A DNA stretch of 64,000 nt from JBDWFY01 sp965275915 (GTDB lineage Bacteria; Pseudomonadota; Alphaproteobacteria; Rhizobiales; Stappiaceae): contig CBDHYI010000006.1 of the NCBI GenBank assembly GCA_965275915.1, forward strand, positions 882,087 through 946,086. The letters run 5' to 3'. Position 1 is the stretch's first letter, and each line of letters begins with the position of its first letter. The position numbers and the translations under genes are program-made. The notes beneath the pieces were generated by a model that saw only the letters and a list, made by a program, of their open reading frames with translations, was not told where the DNA came from and searched no databases. Positions 36,056 to 44,554 of this stretch are shown here, one piece after another.

Positions 36056-36667
36056 ATGGCGCAGATACACTCAATTTGTGTTTATTGCGGATCAGGGCCG
36101 GGCACCGATCCCGCCTACGTCGAAGCCGCTGAGACTTTGGGCCGTGGGATGGCGGCGCATGATATCGGATTGACTTACGGGGGCGGTTCCGTTGGCCTCA
36201 TGGGAACGATAGCCCGGTCCGTCCTGGATGCGGGCGGCTCCGTGACCGGCATCATTCCGGAGTTTCTCGAGGAAAGAGAAGTCATGCTGCGCAAGGTGAC
36301 GGATCTGATCGTCACCAAAGATATGCATGAGCGCAAAAAACTTATGTTCAATAAGGCAGATGCCTTCGTGGCGCTTCCGGGAGGGATCGGCACGTTGGAA
36401 GAAGTGGTAGAAATGATGACCTGGGCGCAGCTTGGGCAACATCAAAAACCCATTCTTCTGGCCAATATCAAGGGTTTTTGGGAACCGTTGCAGCAGTTGC
36501 TTGACCATATGCGCAGCGAGGCGTTCATCCGCCGGGGCATGGAACTGTCCTATCTGATTGAAAACAAAGTTGAAAACATTATTCCACGGCTGATAGACTG
36601 TGTTGCCGATGCGAGCCAGGACGCCCTCGCCGTTACAGGCGATACGGAACCATTTAACAGGTTCTGA
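36056..36667 (+). CDS. LOG-family protein (cytokinin-riboside-monophosphate phosphoribohydrolase type)
   Basis: A 203-residue Rossmann-like nucleotide hydrolase. Start ATG at 36056 follows AAAGAGGAA; an upstream extension to 35948 has no ribosome site. Motifs include SICVYCGSGPGTDPAYVEAA, LTYGGGSVGLMG, RKKLMFNKADAFVALPGGIG and TLEEVVEMMTWAQLG, so the PGGxGTxxE catalytic signature is intact. Family members release free nucleobases such as cytokinins from nucleoside monophosphates; in bacteria, AMP is often the substrate, and the older label lysine decarboxylase is wrong. It is convergent with rarD, 20 bp apart. Confidence 0.92.
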   Translation: MAQIHSICVYCGSGPGTDPAYVEAAETLGRGMAAHDIGLTYGGGSVGLMGTIARSVLDAGGSVTGIIPEFLEEREVMLRKVTDLIVTKDMHERKKLMFNKADAFVALPGGIGTLEEVVEMMTWAQLGQHQKPILLANIKGFWEPLQQLLDHMRSEAFIRRGMELSYLIENKVENIIPRLIDCVADASQDALAVTGDTEPFNRF

Positions 36668-36687
36668 ATGTCCCGGAGGGGCGTCGA

Positions 36688-37584
36688 CTACGCAGCCGAA
36701 GCGCGGGTGCGCATCGATCCGTATGTAAACAGGATGAGCGAGACCCAGATCATCACGAACGTGATCAGAGTGTTGACCTGCAATGCCTCCCCGAACAGCC
36801 AGATGGCAATGACGAAATGAAGCGACGGGGCAAGATACTGCAGAATTCCCAGGGTCGTCAGGCGCAGTCGACGGGCGCCCGCAGCGAATAAAATCAATGG
36901 GATCGAGGTTACGGCCCCCAGTCCCAGCAGCAATGGCCATAGACTCATGTCATATTCAAGATGAGGGCCGCCCGCAAAGATCAGATAGACGGACGCGACA
37001 GGCAGAAGCACAACGGTCTCGATGAACAGCCCCGGCGATGCGCCAACGACGATCTGTTTCCTGAGATAGGCATATAAAGCGAAGGAAACAGCCAGAAGAA
37101 GCGAGATATACGGCAGTTCCCCGACGGATATCGTCTGCCAACAGACCGCTGCAGCCGCGATCGCAATTGCCACACCCTGAAAAAATGTCTGACGCTCCGC
37201 CAAAAGGATCATGCCAAAGGCAACATTCACCAGCGGATTGATGAAGTAGCCAAGACTGACCGCAAGAAACTGCCCAGTCTCAATGGCATAAACGAAAAAA
37301 TACCAGTTCAACGAGATGGTGATGGCCGTCAGGGTCAAAAGTGCAAGACTGCGGCCGCCTTTGAGAATCGACAGAACTTCTCCCATCCGGCCCTTGGCGT
37401 AGAGATAGACACCGACGAAAAACGCCGACCAGACGATCCGGTGCGCAACGATCTGACTGGGATCCACGCGGTCGAGCAGTTTGAAATAAATCGGGACGAT
37501 GCCCCAGAGAAAATAGGCCGAAATGGCACAGATAAAGCCAAGGCGGACATCGGCCTCCGCAAGAACCCGGTTTTGTTCGTTCAT
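36688..37584 (-). CDS. rarD: RarD-type EamA/DMT permease
   Basis: A 298-residue inner-membrane protein with ten predicted spans in two EamA halves. RarD marks are AISAYFLWGIVPIYFKLLD, QIVAHRIVWSAFFVG and FFVYAIETGQFLAVSLGYFI followed by NPLVNVAFGMILLAER. RarD was named for a chloramphenicol-sensitivity phenotype, but transport substrates are not firmly established. It follows cimA by 28 bp on the same strand. Confidence 0.9.
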   Translation of the reverse strand: MNEQNRVLAEADVRLGFICAISAYFLWGIVPIYFKLLDRVDPSQIVAHRIVWSAFFVGVYLYAKGRMGEVLSILKGGRSLALLTLTAITISLNWYFFVYAIETGQFLAVSLGYFINPLVNVAFGMILLAERQTFFQGVAIAIAAAAVCWQTISVGELPYISLLLAVSFALYAYLRKQIVVGASPGLFIETVVLLPVASVYLIFAGGPHLEYDMSLWPLLLGLGAVTSIPLILFAAGARRLRLTTLGILQYLAPSLHFVIAIWLFGEALQVNTLITFVMIWVSLILFTYGSMRTRASAA

Positions 37585-37612
37585 CGCAACGGACTTCTAT
37601 CGCAACACATGG

Positions 37613-39214
37613 TCAGGACACCGGGGCATCGCTTCTGAGGAGTTTGTAATTGACGGAATCCGTCAATGCCTGAAACGACGCATCGACGATATTGGGAGAC
37701 ACTCCAACCGTAAACCAGCGTTCGCCGGTCAGCGTGCTCATACTTTCAATCAGCACACGGGTTATGGCTTCCGTTCCCCCATTCAGGATACGGACCTTGT
37801 AGTCGGCCAATACGAGATCCTTGATGTAGTCCTGATAGCGGCCCAGGTCTTTTCGAAGCGCAATATCCAGCGCATTGACAGGACCGTTGCCTTCTGCAAC
37901 GGACATGCGCATGTTGCCGTCAACGGAGACTTTGACGACCGCTTCCGACACCGTTGTCAGCTCACCAAGCGCGTTGTGCCGGCGCTCCACCATGACCCGG
38001 AAGCTCTCAACATCGAAGTAACCCGGCACGCTGCCGAGAATGCGACGGGCCAGCAAGTAAAACGAGGCATCCGCGGCTTCGTAAGCATAGCCGGTTGCTT
38101 CGCGTTCCTTAACCTCCCGCAACAGATGGTCAAGCCGTGGATCGGATTTGTCGACATCGACACCGAGCCGTGCCAATTCACCCAGCAAATTTGATTTGCC
38201 GGCCTGATCGGAAACCAGCACCCGGCGGCGGTTTCCCACTTTCTCAGGTGCGATATGTTCATACGTTTTCGGATCCTTGAGGATGGCCGATGCATGAATT
38301 CCGGCTTTGGTTGCAAATGCCGTCTCGCCCACATAAGGCGCATGCCGGTTTGGCGCCCGGTTCAAGAGTTCATCAAACGTGCGCGACACATGTGTCAGGG
38401 ACCGCAAACCGTCTTCCGAAATACCCACTTCAAATTGATCGCAATAATCGGATTTCAGCATCAATGTGGGGATCAATGTGACAAGATTCGCATTCCCGCA
38501 CCGTTCGCCAATGCCATTGAGCGTACCCTGGACCTGACGCGCGCCACAGCGAACCGCAGCAAGGGTGTTGGCAACGGCCTGGCCGGTGTCGTCGTGCGCG
38601 TGGATACCGAGGTTCCCGCCGGGGACCACGGTCGTCACATCGGTAACGATCCGCTCGATTTCATCTGGCAGCGTCCCACCATTGGTATCGCATAAAACAA
38701 CCCATCGGGCCCCGGCCTCAAAAGCCGTTCGGGCACAAGCGCGCGCATAGTCCGGATTGGCTTTGTAACCATCGAAAAAATGCTCACAATCCACCATCGC
38801 CATCTTGCCGGCATCGACGGCAGCCCGGACGGAATCCGCGATCGAGTCCAGATTTTCCTGGTTGGTGATGCCGAGCGCCACATCCACATGATAATCCCAT
38901 GTTTTGGCGACATAACAGATTGCATCCGACTCAGAGTTCAAAAGGTCCTGCAGTCCGGGATCATTCGCGCTGGACCGCCCGGCCCGCTTCGTCATGCCAA
39001 AGGCGGTGAAACAGGCATTTTTCGTCCTTTTCTTGCTGAAAAACTCGGTGTCGGTAACATTCGCCCCCGGATAACCGCCTTCGACATAATCAATGCCAAG
39101 ACCATCGAGCATCTCGGCAATAGCGATCTTGTCTTCAAGAGAAAAGTCGATGCCATTGGTCTGCGCTCCATCGCGAAGCGTTGTGTCAAACAGATAGAGA
39201 CGGTCTTTGGTCAT
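37613..39214 (-). CDS. cimA: Citramalate synthase
   Basis: A 533-residue DRE-TIM enzyme that condenses pyruvate and acetyl-CoA to (R)-citramalate, giving a threonine-independent route to isoleucine. The start of the barrel, LFDTTLRDGAQTNGIDFSLE, carries the catalytic Arg-Asp pair. GTLNGIGERCGNANLVTLIP, HAHDDTGQAVANTLAAVRCG and the C-terminal allosteric LeuA dimer domain (about 410-530) follow. The single-chain 2-isopropylmalate synthase/citramalate subfamily is recognised by IDYVEGGYPGAN and FTAFGMTKRAG. It lies between cysS and rarD, so the three may be one operon. The enzyme could be mislabelled as isopropylmalate synthase. Confidence 0.93.
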   Translation of the reverse strand: MTKDRLYLFDTTLRDGAQTNGIDFSLEDKIAIAEMLDGLGIDYVEGGYPGANVTDTEFFSKKRTKNACFTAFGMTKRAGRSSANDPGLQDLLNSESDAICYVAKTWDYHVDVALGITNQENLDSIADSVRAAVDAGKMAMVDCEHFFDGYKANPDYARACARTAFEAGARWVVLCDTNGGTLPDEIERIVTDVTTVVPGGNLGIHAHDDTGQAVANTLAAVRCGARQVQGTLNGIGERCGNANLVTLIPTLMLKSDYCDQFEVGISEDGLRSLTHVSRTFDELLNRAPNRHAPYVGETAFATKAGIHASAILKDPKTYEHIAPEKVGNRRRVLVSDQAGKSNLLGELARLGVDVDKSDPRLDHLLREVKEREATGYAYEAADASFYLLARRILGSVPGYFDVESFRVMVERRHNALGELTTVSEAVVKVSVDGNMRMSVAEGNGPVNALDIALRKDLGRYQDYIKDLVLADYKVRILNGGTEAITRVLIESMSTLTGERWFTVGVSPNIVDASFQALTDSVNYKLLRSDAPVS

Positions 39215-39278
39215 GTCCTTGCCTTGTCGTGGCTTATTGTTTTTTGCTGCCTTCAGTGAACAGGTGCTTGCCGGCCGA

Positions 39279-40652
39279 TTACTTTAGCGACCAGGTTGTT
39301 TCAAGCGCTCCGGTCTCCTTGTTCTTGGAATCCATCAGCACGATCCCCTTGGCCGCAAGTTCATCGCGTATCCGATCGGACGTTTCGAAATCCTTCGCAT
39401 TTCGCGCCTTGATCCGATCTGCGATGAGCCGCTCGATCTCCGCTTCATCTACCGCAAAGTCCGCCGGACGCCATGCAAACCAGTCTGCGGAAGACTGTTC
39501 AAGCAGTCCCATCAGGCGCGCACTGGCCTTGAGTGCGGACGCAGCCCTTTCATCTCCCTTTGCGGCGTCTGCGCGCAGCTGGTGCAGGGCGGCCATTGCC
39601 TGGGGCGTGTTCAAATCATCCGCCAAAGCGGACAGCACGGCCTCATGAACCTCGCCGTCAGTTGAGGCGTTCTCGGTCAGGCGATACCACGTGTCCAGTA
39701 CGCCCCTGGCCTCGGCCAGACCATTCCTTGTGAAATCAATCGGTTGACGGTAATGGGTCGTCAACAGGGCAAGCCGGATCACCTCACCCGGCCACTCTTC
39801 CAGGAGATCCTTCACGGTGATGAAATTGCCAACAGATTTGGCCATTTTCTCACCCTCCACCTGCAGGAAGCCGTTATGCATCCAGATATTGGCCATGCGC
39901 TCCGTGCCGTGGGCGCAGCAGGACTGGGCAATTTCATTTTCGTGATGGGGAAAGGTCAGATCGATTCCCCCGCCATGGATATCGAAAACCGGCCCCAGAT
40001 GTTTTTCCGCCATGGCCGAGCATTCAATATGCCAGCCCGGACGTCCCGGCCCCCATGGGCTCTCCCAGGCCGGTTCTCCGCCCCGGGATGGTTTCCAGAG
40101 CACAAAATCCATCGGATCTTTTTTATAGGGCGCAACATCAATGCGCGCCCCGGCTTTCATGTCCTCCACCGAACGCCTGGAAAACTCCCCGTAAGAAGGC
40201 ATGGACGGAACGTGAAACAGCACATGCCCTTCTGCCTCGTACGCATGCCCCCGTTCGATCAACGCCGCAATGAGGGCGTGCATTTCCCCGATATGCTCTG
40301 TCGCCCGCGGTTCAACGGTTGGCGGCAGGGCACCCAGGGCCCCCATGTCGGAATGATACTGCGCCGCCGTTTTCTCGGTGAGATCGCGAATGGCGATGCC
40401 CTCTTCGGCAGCGCGTGTGTTGATTTTATCATCAACGTCGGTGATGTTGCGGGCGTAAGTGACATGGTCGGCACCATAAACGTGCCGCAACAGTCGAAAC
40501 AGGACGTCAAAAACAACGACCGGGCGCGCATTCCCGATATGGGCGAGGTCATAAACGGTCGGCCCGCAGACATACATGCGGACATTGTCCGCATCGATCG
40601 GCTCGAACGGATCCTTGTGCCGTGTCAGCGTGTTATAGAGTTGTAAGTCCAT
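39279..40652 (-). CDS. cysS: Cysteinyl-tRNA synthetase
   Basis: A 457-residue class I synthetase. The ATG at 40652 (GGGGA site) gives the normal MDLQLYNTLTRHKDPFEPID start; the TTG at 40691 is unlikely. Zinc-binding C29 lies in VRMYVCGPTVYD, and HIGNAR is the HIGH motif. AEKHLGPVFDIHGGGIDLTF and PHHENEIAQSCCAHG supply the other zinc ligands and the cysteine pocket, and GEKMAKSVGN is a KMSKS variant. The C-terminal DALR helical domain ends in the tRNA-binding tail. It heads a cysS-cimA-rarD run (64- and 28-bp gaps). Confidence 0.95.
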   Translation of the reverse strand: MDLQLYNTLTRHKDPFEPIDADNVRMYVCGPTVYDLAHIGNARPVVVFDVLFRLLRHVYGADHVTYARNITDVDDKINTRAAEEGIAIRDLTEKTAAQYHSDMGALGALPPTVEPRATEHIGEMHALIAALIERGHAYEAEGHVLFHVPSMPSYGEFSRRSVEDMKAGARIDVAPYKKDPMDFVLWKPSRGGEPAWESPWGPGRPGWHIECSAMAEKHLGPVFDIHGGGIDLTFPHHENEIAQSCCAHGTERMANIWMHNGFLQVEGEKMAKSVGNFITVKDLLEEWPGEVIRLALLTTHYRQPIDFTRNGLAEARGVLDTWYRLTENASTDGEVHEAVLSALADDLNTPQAMAALHQLRADAAKGDERAASALKASARLMGLLEQSSADWFAWRPADFAVDEAEIERLIADRIKARNAKDFETSDRIRDELAAKGIVLMDSKNKETGALETTWSLK

Positions 40653-41022
40653 ATCGTCCCCATACCGCAGCGCTGGGCGGGCGTTCGACAACCAAATCCG
40701 GGCATGAAGGAACGGCCACAGCCAGCGATGTCGCTAGCCGCAAATAATGTTCGCAATAATCTGTATTGCCTGTGTGACCATAGCGAAGGGATCTATGCCA
40801 ATTCTCTTACCAAGGTCAAGCTATTTGGTCACAGCATTGCAAAATACGACCAAAGCGCGACCTGTTTGCAGCATTTGAGCGGCAGGAGACTGTCAATAAA
40901 CAGAGAATCCCGTCAGGTAAGTTGGAACAATCAGAACTGGTGGGGCGGGCGCGAAGTCGTCTCGGTATGAACGTGCGTTTTCCCGAATGCCGGATTCTGC
41001 AGCCGGACAAGGAGGGATTGTG
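40653..41022. other. Divergent promoter gap between cysS and the large L,D-transpeptidase
   Basis: About 370 bp. It holds both promoters, but no clear operator or terminator is seen; the GGAGG site at 41011 belongs to the next gene. Confidence 0.45.
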
Positions 41023-42714
41023 ATGGCGGTTGCGTGTTTTTCCAGTCTTAAGTCGAGTCTCTTGCCGCATTTCTTGGCGATTTCATTTGGTGTCCTGCCG
41101 GCAGCAGCGCTGGCTCAAGAGGCCGTCGACAGTCAGGAAAACACGGAACAGATTGTTTACGAGGCGCCTTTCCCTGCAACGCCGCTGGCAGAAGCAATTC
41201 AGCTCCGCCTATTCGAGGATGACGGATCAACCCTGGGCGACGGCGCCGACAGCCGCGCCCTGGCGATGTACTCCTTCTATGAAGACACCGCCTATGAGCC
41301 AATATGGGTGGATGACGCCGGCCCCAATGACAACGCGGTTGAACTCATCGAAGCATTGCGCGGTTCCGGCGATGACGCCCTGCATCCGGCGGATTATCAG
41401 CCGGAACTGCTTGCGGATATGGCCAACACGGCAACGACATTGCAGGAATTGGCGGATGTCGAAATCAACCTTTCGAAGGTCTTTGTCGATTACGCAACGC
41501 ACCTGGCGGCCGGTCGCGTCGAGCCCAACAAATTCAACCGCGAAATCAATCTGTTTCCGGGCACACCCGACCCTGTCGACATTCTGACGGGCATTGCCGA
41601 CACCGAAGAGTTTACGGATTATATTCTGGCACTCGCACCCAACACGCCGAACTATGACCGTTTGAAACGGGCCCTCGCGCATTATCGGAAAAAAGCGGAA
41701 AACGGCGGCTGGCCGGTCATACCGGAAGGCGAGGTTCTCAAGCCCGGCATGGAAGATCCGCGGGTTCCGGTGTTGCTGGAGCGCATGATCGCGCAGGATC
41801 TTTATGAGGGCGCCGGCAACGGCGAGACCCTGCTCTACGACGGCGACATCGTTGACGCTGTAAAACTGTTCCAGGAACGTCACGGCCTGGAAGTCGACGG
41901 CGTCATCGGCAAAAACACATTGGCGCAGATCAATGTGCCGATCGAAGAGCGCATTCATCAGATGGAGCTCAATATGGAGCGCCGCCGATGGATGAAGGAC
42001 GACCTTGGCTACAAGTATGTTTTCGCCAACCTGGCCGACCAGGCGGTCAAGGTCGTCAAGGGAACCAAAACGATCCACTGGGCGCGCATCGTCGTCGGAA
42101 AACCGTATCACCGGACACCGGTCTTCTCGGAAAATATGACCTATGCGGTTGTAAACCCCTACTGGAACGTTCCGCGATCAATTGCCGTCAACGAATACCT
42201 GCCCAAGCTGAGGAAGAACCCGGGCGCTGTCAGAGCACAGAATATCAGGGTCCTTTCCGGAAAGAATGAGTTCGATCCCTATTCCATACCCTGGAACACT
42301 TATTCGAAAGCGAACTTCCCGTTCCGGCTGCGCCAGGATCCGGGCAAGGGCAATGCGCTCGGCCGTATCAAGTTCATGTTTCCCAACAAATTCAACGTCT
42401 ACATCCACGACACGCCGTCCAGAAGTCTGTTTGCCCGCGCCAGCCGCGCTTTTTCACACGGCTGCATGCGGGTTCAGGACCCTCTGGCCCTCGGTGCGGT
42501 TCTTTTGGCCGACGAGGGGTGGGATGAGGTCCGCCTGAACGAACAGGTGGCAAACGGAAAAAAACGGGTGATCAAACTGAAGGAACCGATCCCGGTGCAC
42601 GTCACCTATCTGACGGCCTGGGCCAACAAAGACGGGTCCATTCATTTCCGGCGCGACATCTATGATCGAGACACGCAACTGGCCAAAGCATTGGCCCGTG
42701 TCCAGACCAATTAG
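41023..42714 (+). CDS. L,D-transpeptidase with peptidoglycan-binding domain (LdtD/YcbB-like)
   Basis: A 563-residue periplasmic crosslinking enzyme. The ATG at 41023 has a GGAGG site and begins a signal peptide ending AALAQEA. Residues about 70-260 form a scaffold domain, and a peptidoglycan-binding_1 domain lies near 270-320 (DAVKLFQERHGLEVDGVIGK). The YkuD domain runs from 330 to 505, with the catalytic loop SRAFSHGCMRVQDPLALG where H479 and C481 act; NPYWNVPRSIAVNE is typical of the YcbB group. Its TAG stop shares the TA flanking the adjacent MITE, so the natural 3' end may have been altered by that insertion. Confidence 0.93.
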   Translation: MAVACFSSLKSSLLPHFLAISFGVLPAAALAQEAVDSQENTEQIVYEAPFPATPLAEAIQLRLFEDDGSTLGDGADSRALAMYSFYEDTAYEPIWVDDAGPNDNAVELIEALRGSGDDALHPADYQPELLADMANTATTLQELADVEINLSKVFVDYATHLAAGRVEPNKFNREINLFPGTPDPVDILTGIADTEEFTDYILALAPNTPNYDRLKRALAHYRKKAENGGWPVIPEGEVLKPGMEDPRVPVLLERMIAQDLYEGAGNGETLLYDGDIVDAVKLFQERHGLEVDGVIGKNTLAQINVPIEERIHQMELNMERRRWMKDDLGYKYVFANLADQAVKVVKGTKTIHWARIVVGKPYHRTPVFSENMTYAVVNPYWNVPRSIAVNEYLPKLRKNPGAVRAQNIRVLSGKNEFDPYSIPWNTYSKANFPFRLRQDPGKGNALGRIKFMFPNKFNVYIHDTPSRSLFARASRAFSHGCMRVQDPLALGAVLLADEGWDEVRLNEQVANGKKRVIKLKEPIPVHVTYLTAWANKDGSIHFRRDIYDRDTQLAKALARVQTN

Positions 42715-43012
42715 AGCGAGTTATGATTAGATTGATGCATTTGATGGTGGAAAATCGGTTCACTCGGCAAGGCGCGTCCCGTCGCGCGATGCGGCGCATC
42801 GGGCAAGGGGCGCAACGATGTCCGATGGGCCGATTTTCCCCACCCCTGAGAGGAAGAAACTTTTGCAAATCAATGGTGAATGGGCCGGGCCATTTTGCCC
42901 CCTGACTGCGTTGGTTTGCGCTTTTGGTGGGGTAGCACCACAGTACGCAAACCGTTTTGTCAGCGACCAAAATGGCCTCGGTCAAATGCATCAATCTAAT
43001 CACAACTCGCTC
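42714..43012. mobile_element. 299-bp MITE with TA target duplication
   Basis: Terminal inverted repeats of 31 bp: left 42714-42744 and right 42982-43012 differ at one base (position 11). Outer ends read GAGCGAGTTATGATT and, inverted, GAGCGAGTTGTGATT. TA lies at 42712-42713 and 43013-43014, the signature of IS630/Tc1 transposition. The inside has no gene and several hairpins: GGTTTGCG/CGCAAACC at 42913-42953, and CCATTTTG opposite CAAAATGG at about 42890/42968. The left TA plus the first G of the element form the TAG stop of the upstream gene. Confidence 0.85.
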
Positions 43013-43028
43013 TAGTCCTCTGACTCAC

Positions 43029-43649
43029 TCATATTAATGGGTATAGTTTGCTGAGTTTGATGCGTGCTTGTTCGTTTGTGAACTGCCATTGCGCGATGCA
43101 GCGCTTATCGTTTCGTTGCGTCGTCCACGCTTTGACGTTACGGGCAAGGTCTTCTTTGCTGCCGATGCGTTCTTTCAGACACTGTCGCGACAACACGGAC
43201 AATTCGGCTTCGGCCATGTTGAGCCAGGAGCCGTGTTTGGGTGTGTGGTTCCACTCGAATTTTTCAGCGATGCGCCTTGCCTTGGCCGGTTCAAAGGTCG
43301 CGTAAAGTGATGCTTGGCTGTGTGTATTCAAGTTGTCCTGGACCAGCACGATTTTGTCTGCATCTGCAAAATGCCGGTCGGCAAGCTCTTCAAGGAAGTG
43401 AGCGTAGTCCGTTTTGCCACGATGGTCGGTGACCTTGATGTGCCGCATGCCTTCAAGCGGAGCAAAAGCCATGAATAGATTGGCCATACCTGCACGCTTG
43501 TATTCATAGTCATGCCGAGCAACGCGCCCCGGCGTCATGGGGATCGCTAGACGCGTGGCGCTGACCAACTGTTTGGCCGCTTCATCCAGACAAACCAGCG
43601 GACGTTTCGGATCACGTGGGCGCTGATAAACCGCCAGCACGTTCTCCAT
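43029..43649 (-). CDS. IS630 transposase, DDE catalytic part (orfB)
   Basis: The C-terminal half of the transposase, read in the -1 frame. The frame is already open upstream of its first Met (43649): KPHRSRYWVIPPEQNAAF precedes it back to the A7 run near 43728. It has the IS630 DDE fold: VCLDEAAKQLV with the first Asp-Glu, KIVLVQDNLNTH with the second Asp, and HTPKHGSWLNMAEAELSVL with the final Glu. It is not expressed alone in an obvious way, having no ribosome site; the fusion with orfA by -1 frameshift or slippage would yield a full transposase of about 378 residues. It appears intact. Confidence 0.9.
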   Translation of the reverse strand: MENVLAVYQRPRDPKRPLVCLDEAAKQLVSATRLAIPMTPGRVARHDYEYKRAGMANLFMAFAPLEGMRHIKVTDHRGKTDYAHFLEELADRHFADADKIVLVQDNLNTHSQASLYATFEPAKARRIAEKFEWNHTPKHGSWLNMAEAELSVLSRQCLKERIGSKEDLARNVKAWTTQRNDKRCIAQWQFTNEQARIKLSKLYPLI

Positions 43650-43684
43650 GGCGGCGACGAAGGCCGCGTTCTGCTCGGGTGGGA

Positions 43685-44164
43685 TTACCCAATACCGACT
43701 TCGGTGAGGCTTAAGTTCGTTTTTTTAAGCGCGCGCGCAACAGTGTTGAAGTGGGCTGCCTCGACAATGTTCAACTCAACGACCTTGTCGGCCAGAAGCC
43801 GAATGGTCCAGCGCGCATAGCCCTGTGGCGGCTGCGAGCACGCAAGGGCAATCAGCCTGGCTTCGGCTTCGCCATCGAAGATGCGCTTGATGGCAGGATG
43901 GGCGCGCTGTTTGCGGGCGAACACCGCATCCATCCCTTCCATCACAAACGTCTCGCGCACCCGGGCGACTGTCGAGCCAGAGGTCTCGAGGCTTTGACAA
44001 ATCCTGCGGTCCGTCCAACCCTCGCCATGAGGCCCCTTGTCGGCCTTCAGAAGAATGCGCGCCTTGCAGTTCGCACGGGCAGCCAGTGTCCCTTTCCTGA
44101 TCATCGACAAAAGCGCCTTGCGCTCGTCCAACGTCAGTTCAACAACATATTTGATATTGGCCAA
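43685..44164 (-). CDS. IS630 transposase, N-terminal HTH part (orfA)
   Basis: The N-terminal half of the transposase, 159 residues from a TTG at 44164 behind a strong GAGGAGGAGG site; the frame is open to 44233. It carries the homeodomain-like HTH of IS630 (LTLDERKALLSMIRKGTLAA, RICQSLETSGSTVARVRETF). It then meets AAAAAAA at about 43721-43727 and runs to a stop at 43685. The second frame (orfB) begins at that same run, consistent with programmed -1 frameshifting. Confidence 0.88.
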   Translation of the reverse strand: MANIKYVVELTLDERKALLSMIRKGTLAARANCKARILLKADKGPHGEGWTDRRICQSLETSGSTVARVRETFVMEGMDAVFARKQRAHPAIKRIFDGEAEARLIALACSQPPQGYARWTIRLLADKVVELNIVEAAHFNTVARALKKTNLSLTEVGIG

Positions 44165-44285
44165 AACCTGCCTCCTCCTCGCACGAATCGGAAAACAAGG
44201 AATCAGCCCTCGATGAAAAGCGCAACATATCAATTTGATTGATGCAGAAAACTAGGCTCAGGACCTGTTAATCCTGATGAACGCG

Positions 44286-44317
44286 AGCTGAACGTACATC
44301 TCAGAGTGAGTTCAGCT
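44286..44317. promoter_or_regulatory. Inverted repeat AGCTGAAC...GTTCAGCT before a small-peptide gene
   Basis: Perfect 8-bp arms with a 16-bp spacer, and a further TGAAC directly repeated to the left (TGAACGCGAGCTGAACG, starting near 44278). TTATAG at 44326 could be a -10 element. The site lies 56 bp before the small secreted gene and outside the insertion sequence. The binding regulator is unknown. Confidence 0.45.
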
Positions 44318-44372
44318 TGCGTCTCTTATAGTGGCTTCAATGATTGACATTTTGGGTTTCGGAGTAAGTCAC

Positions 44373-44540
44373 ATGATCAGAAAGCTTCTGGGAGCTGCGC
44401 TGTTTGCCATCATTCTTTCGCTGCCGGTACTGGGAATTGCCGCTGTAAAAGACAGCAAGTTTACCTCGTTCGGCGTCTCCAACAGCGGCATCTGCTCAGG
44501 CTCAAACGCACACTGCTACCATGTCTTTCGGGGCCGCTGA
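44373..44540 (+). CDS. Small secreted peptide, unknown
   Basis: A 55-residue ORF from the ATG at 44373 with a GGAG site 9 bp upstream. Residues 1-23 form a signal peptide (IRKLLGAALFAIILSLPVLG). The mature 30-residue part contains two cysteines in SGICSGSNAHCYH, which could form one disulfide or bind a metal. It is convergent with creA. No family is recognised; the ribosome site, signal sequence and upstream inverted repeat support it as real. Confidence 0.6.
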   Translation: MIRKLLGAALFAIILSLPVLGIAAVKDSKFTSFGVSNSGICSGSNAHCYHVFRGR

Positions 44541-44554
44541 GAATTCCTCAGGTG

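Larger units (their letters stand above)
43015..44252 (-). mobile_element. IS630-family insertion sequence
   Basis: A 1238-bp element. Left end GTCCTCTGACTCACTCATATT and right end (inverted) GTTTTCTGCATCAATCAAATT agree at 15 of 21 positions, and TA dinucleotides lie at 43013-43014 and 44253-44254. It contains two overlapping minus-strand transposase frames joined by an A7 frameshift site. The left TA is shared with the neighbouring MITE, so one element inserted at the edge of the other. Confidence 0.85.

Noticed and set aside
44252..44254. The idea that the MITE and the IS630 element share the same terminal repeats and belong together.
   Set aside because: The outer ends differ (GAGCGAGTT versus GTCCTCTGA or GTTTTCTGC); only a short TGCATCAATC-like stretch is shared, which may be chance.
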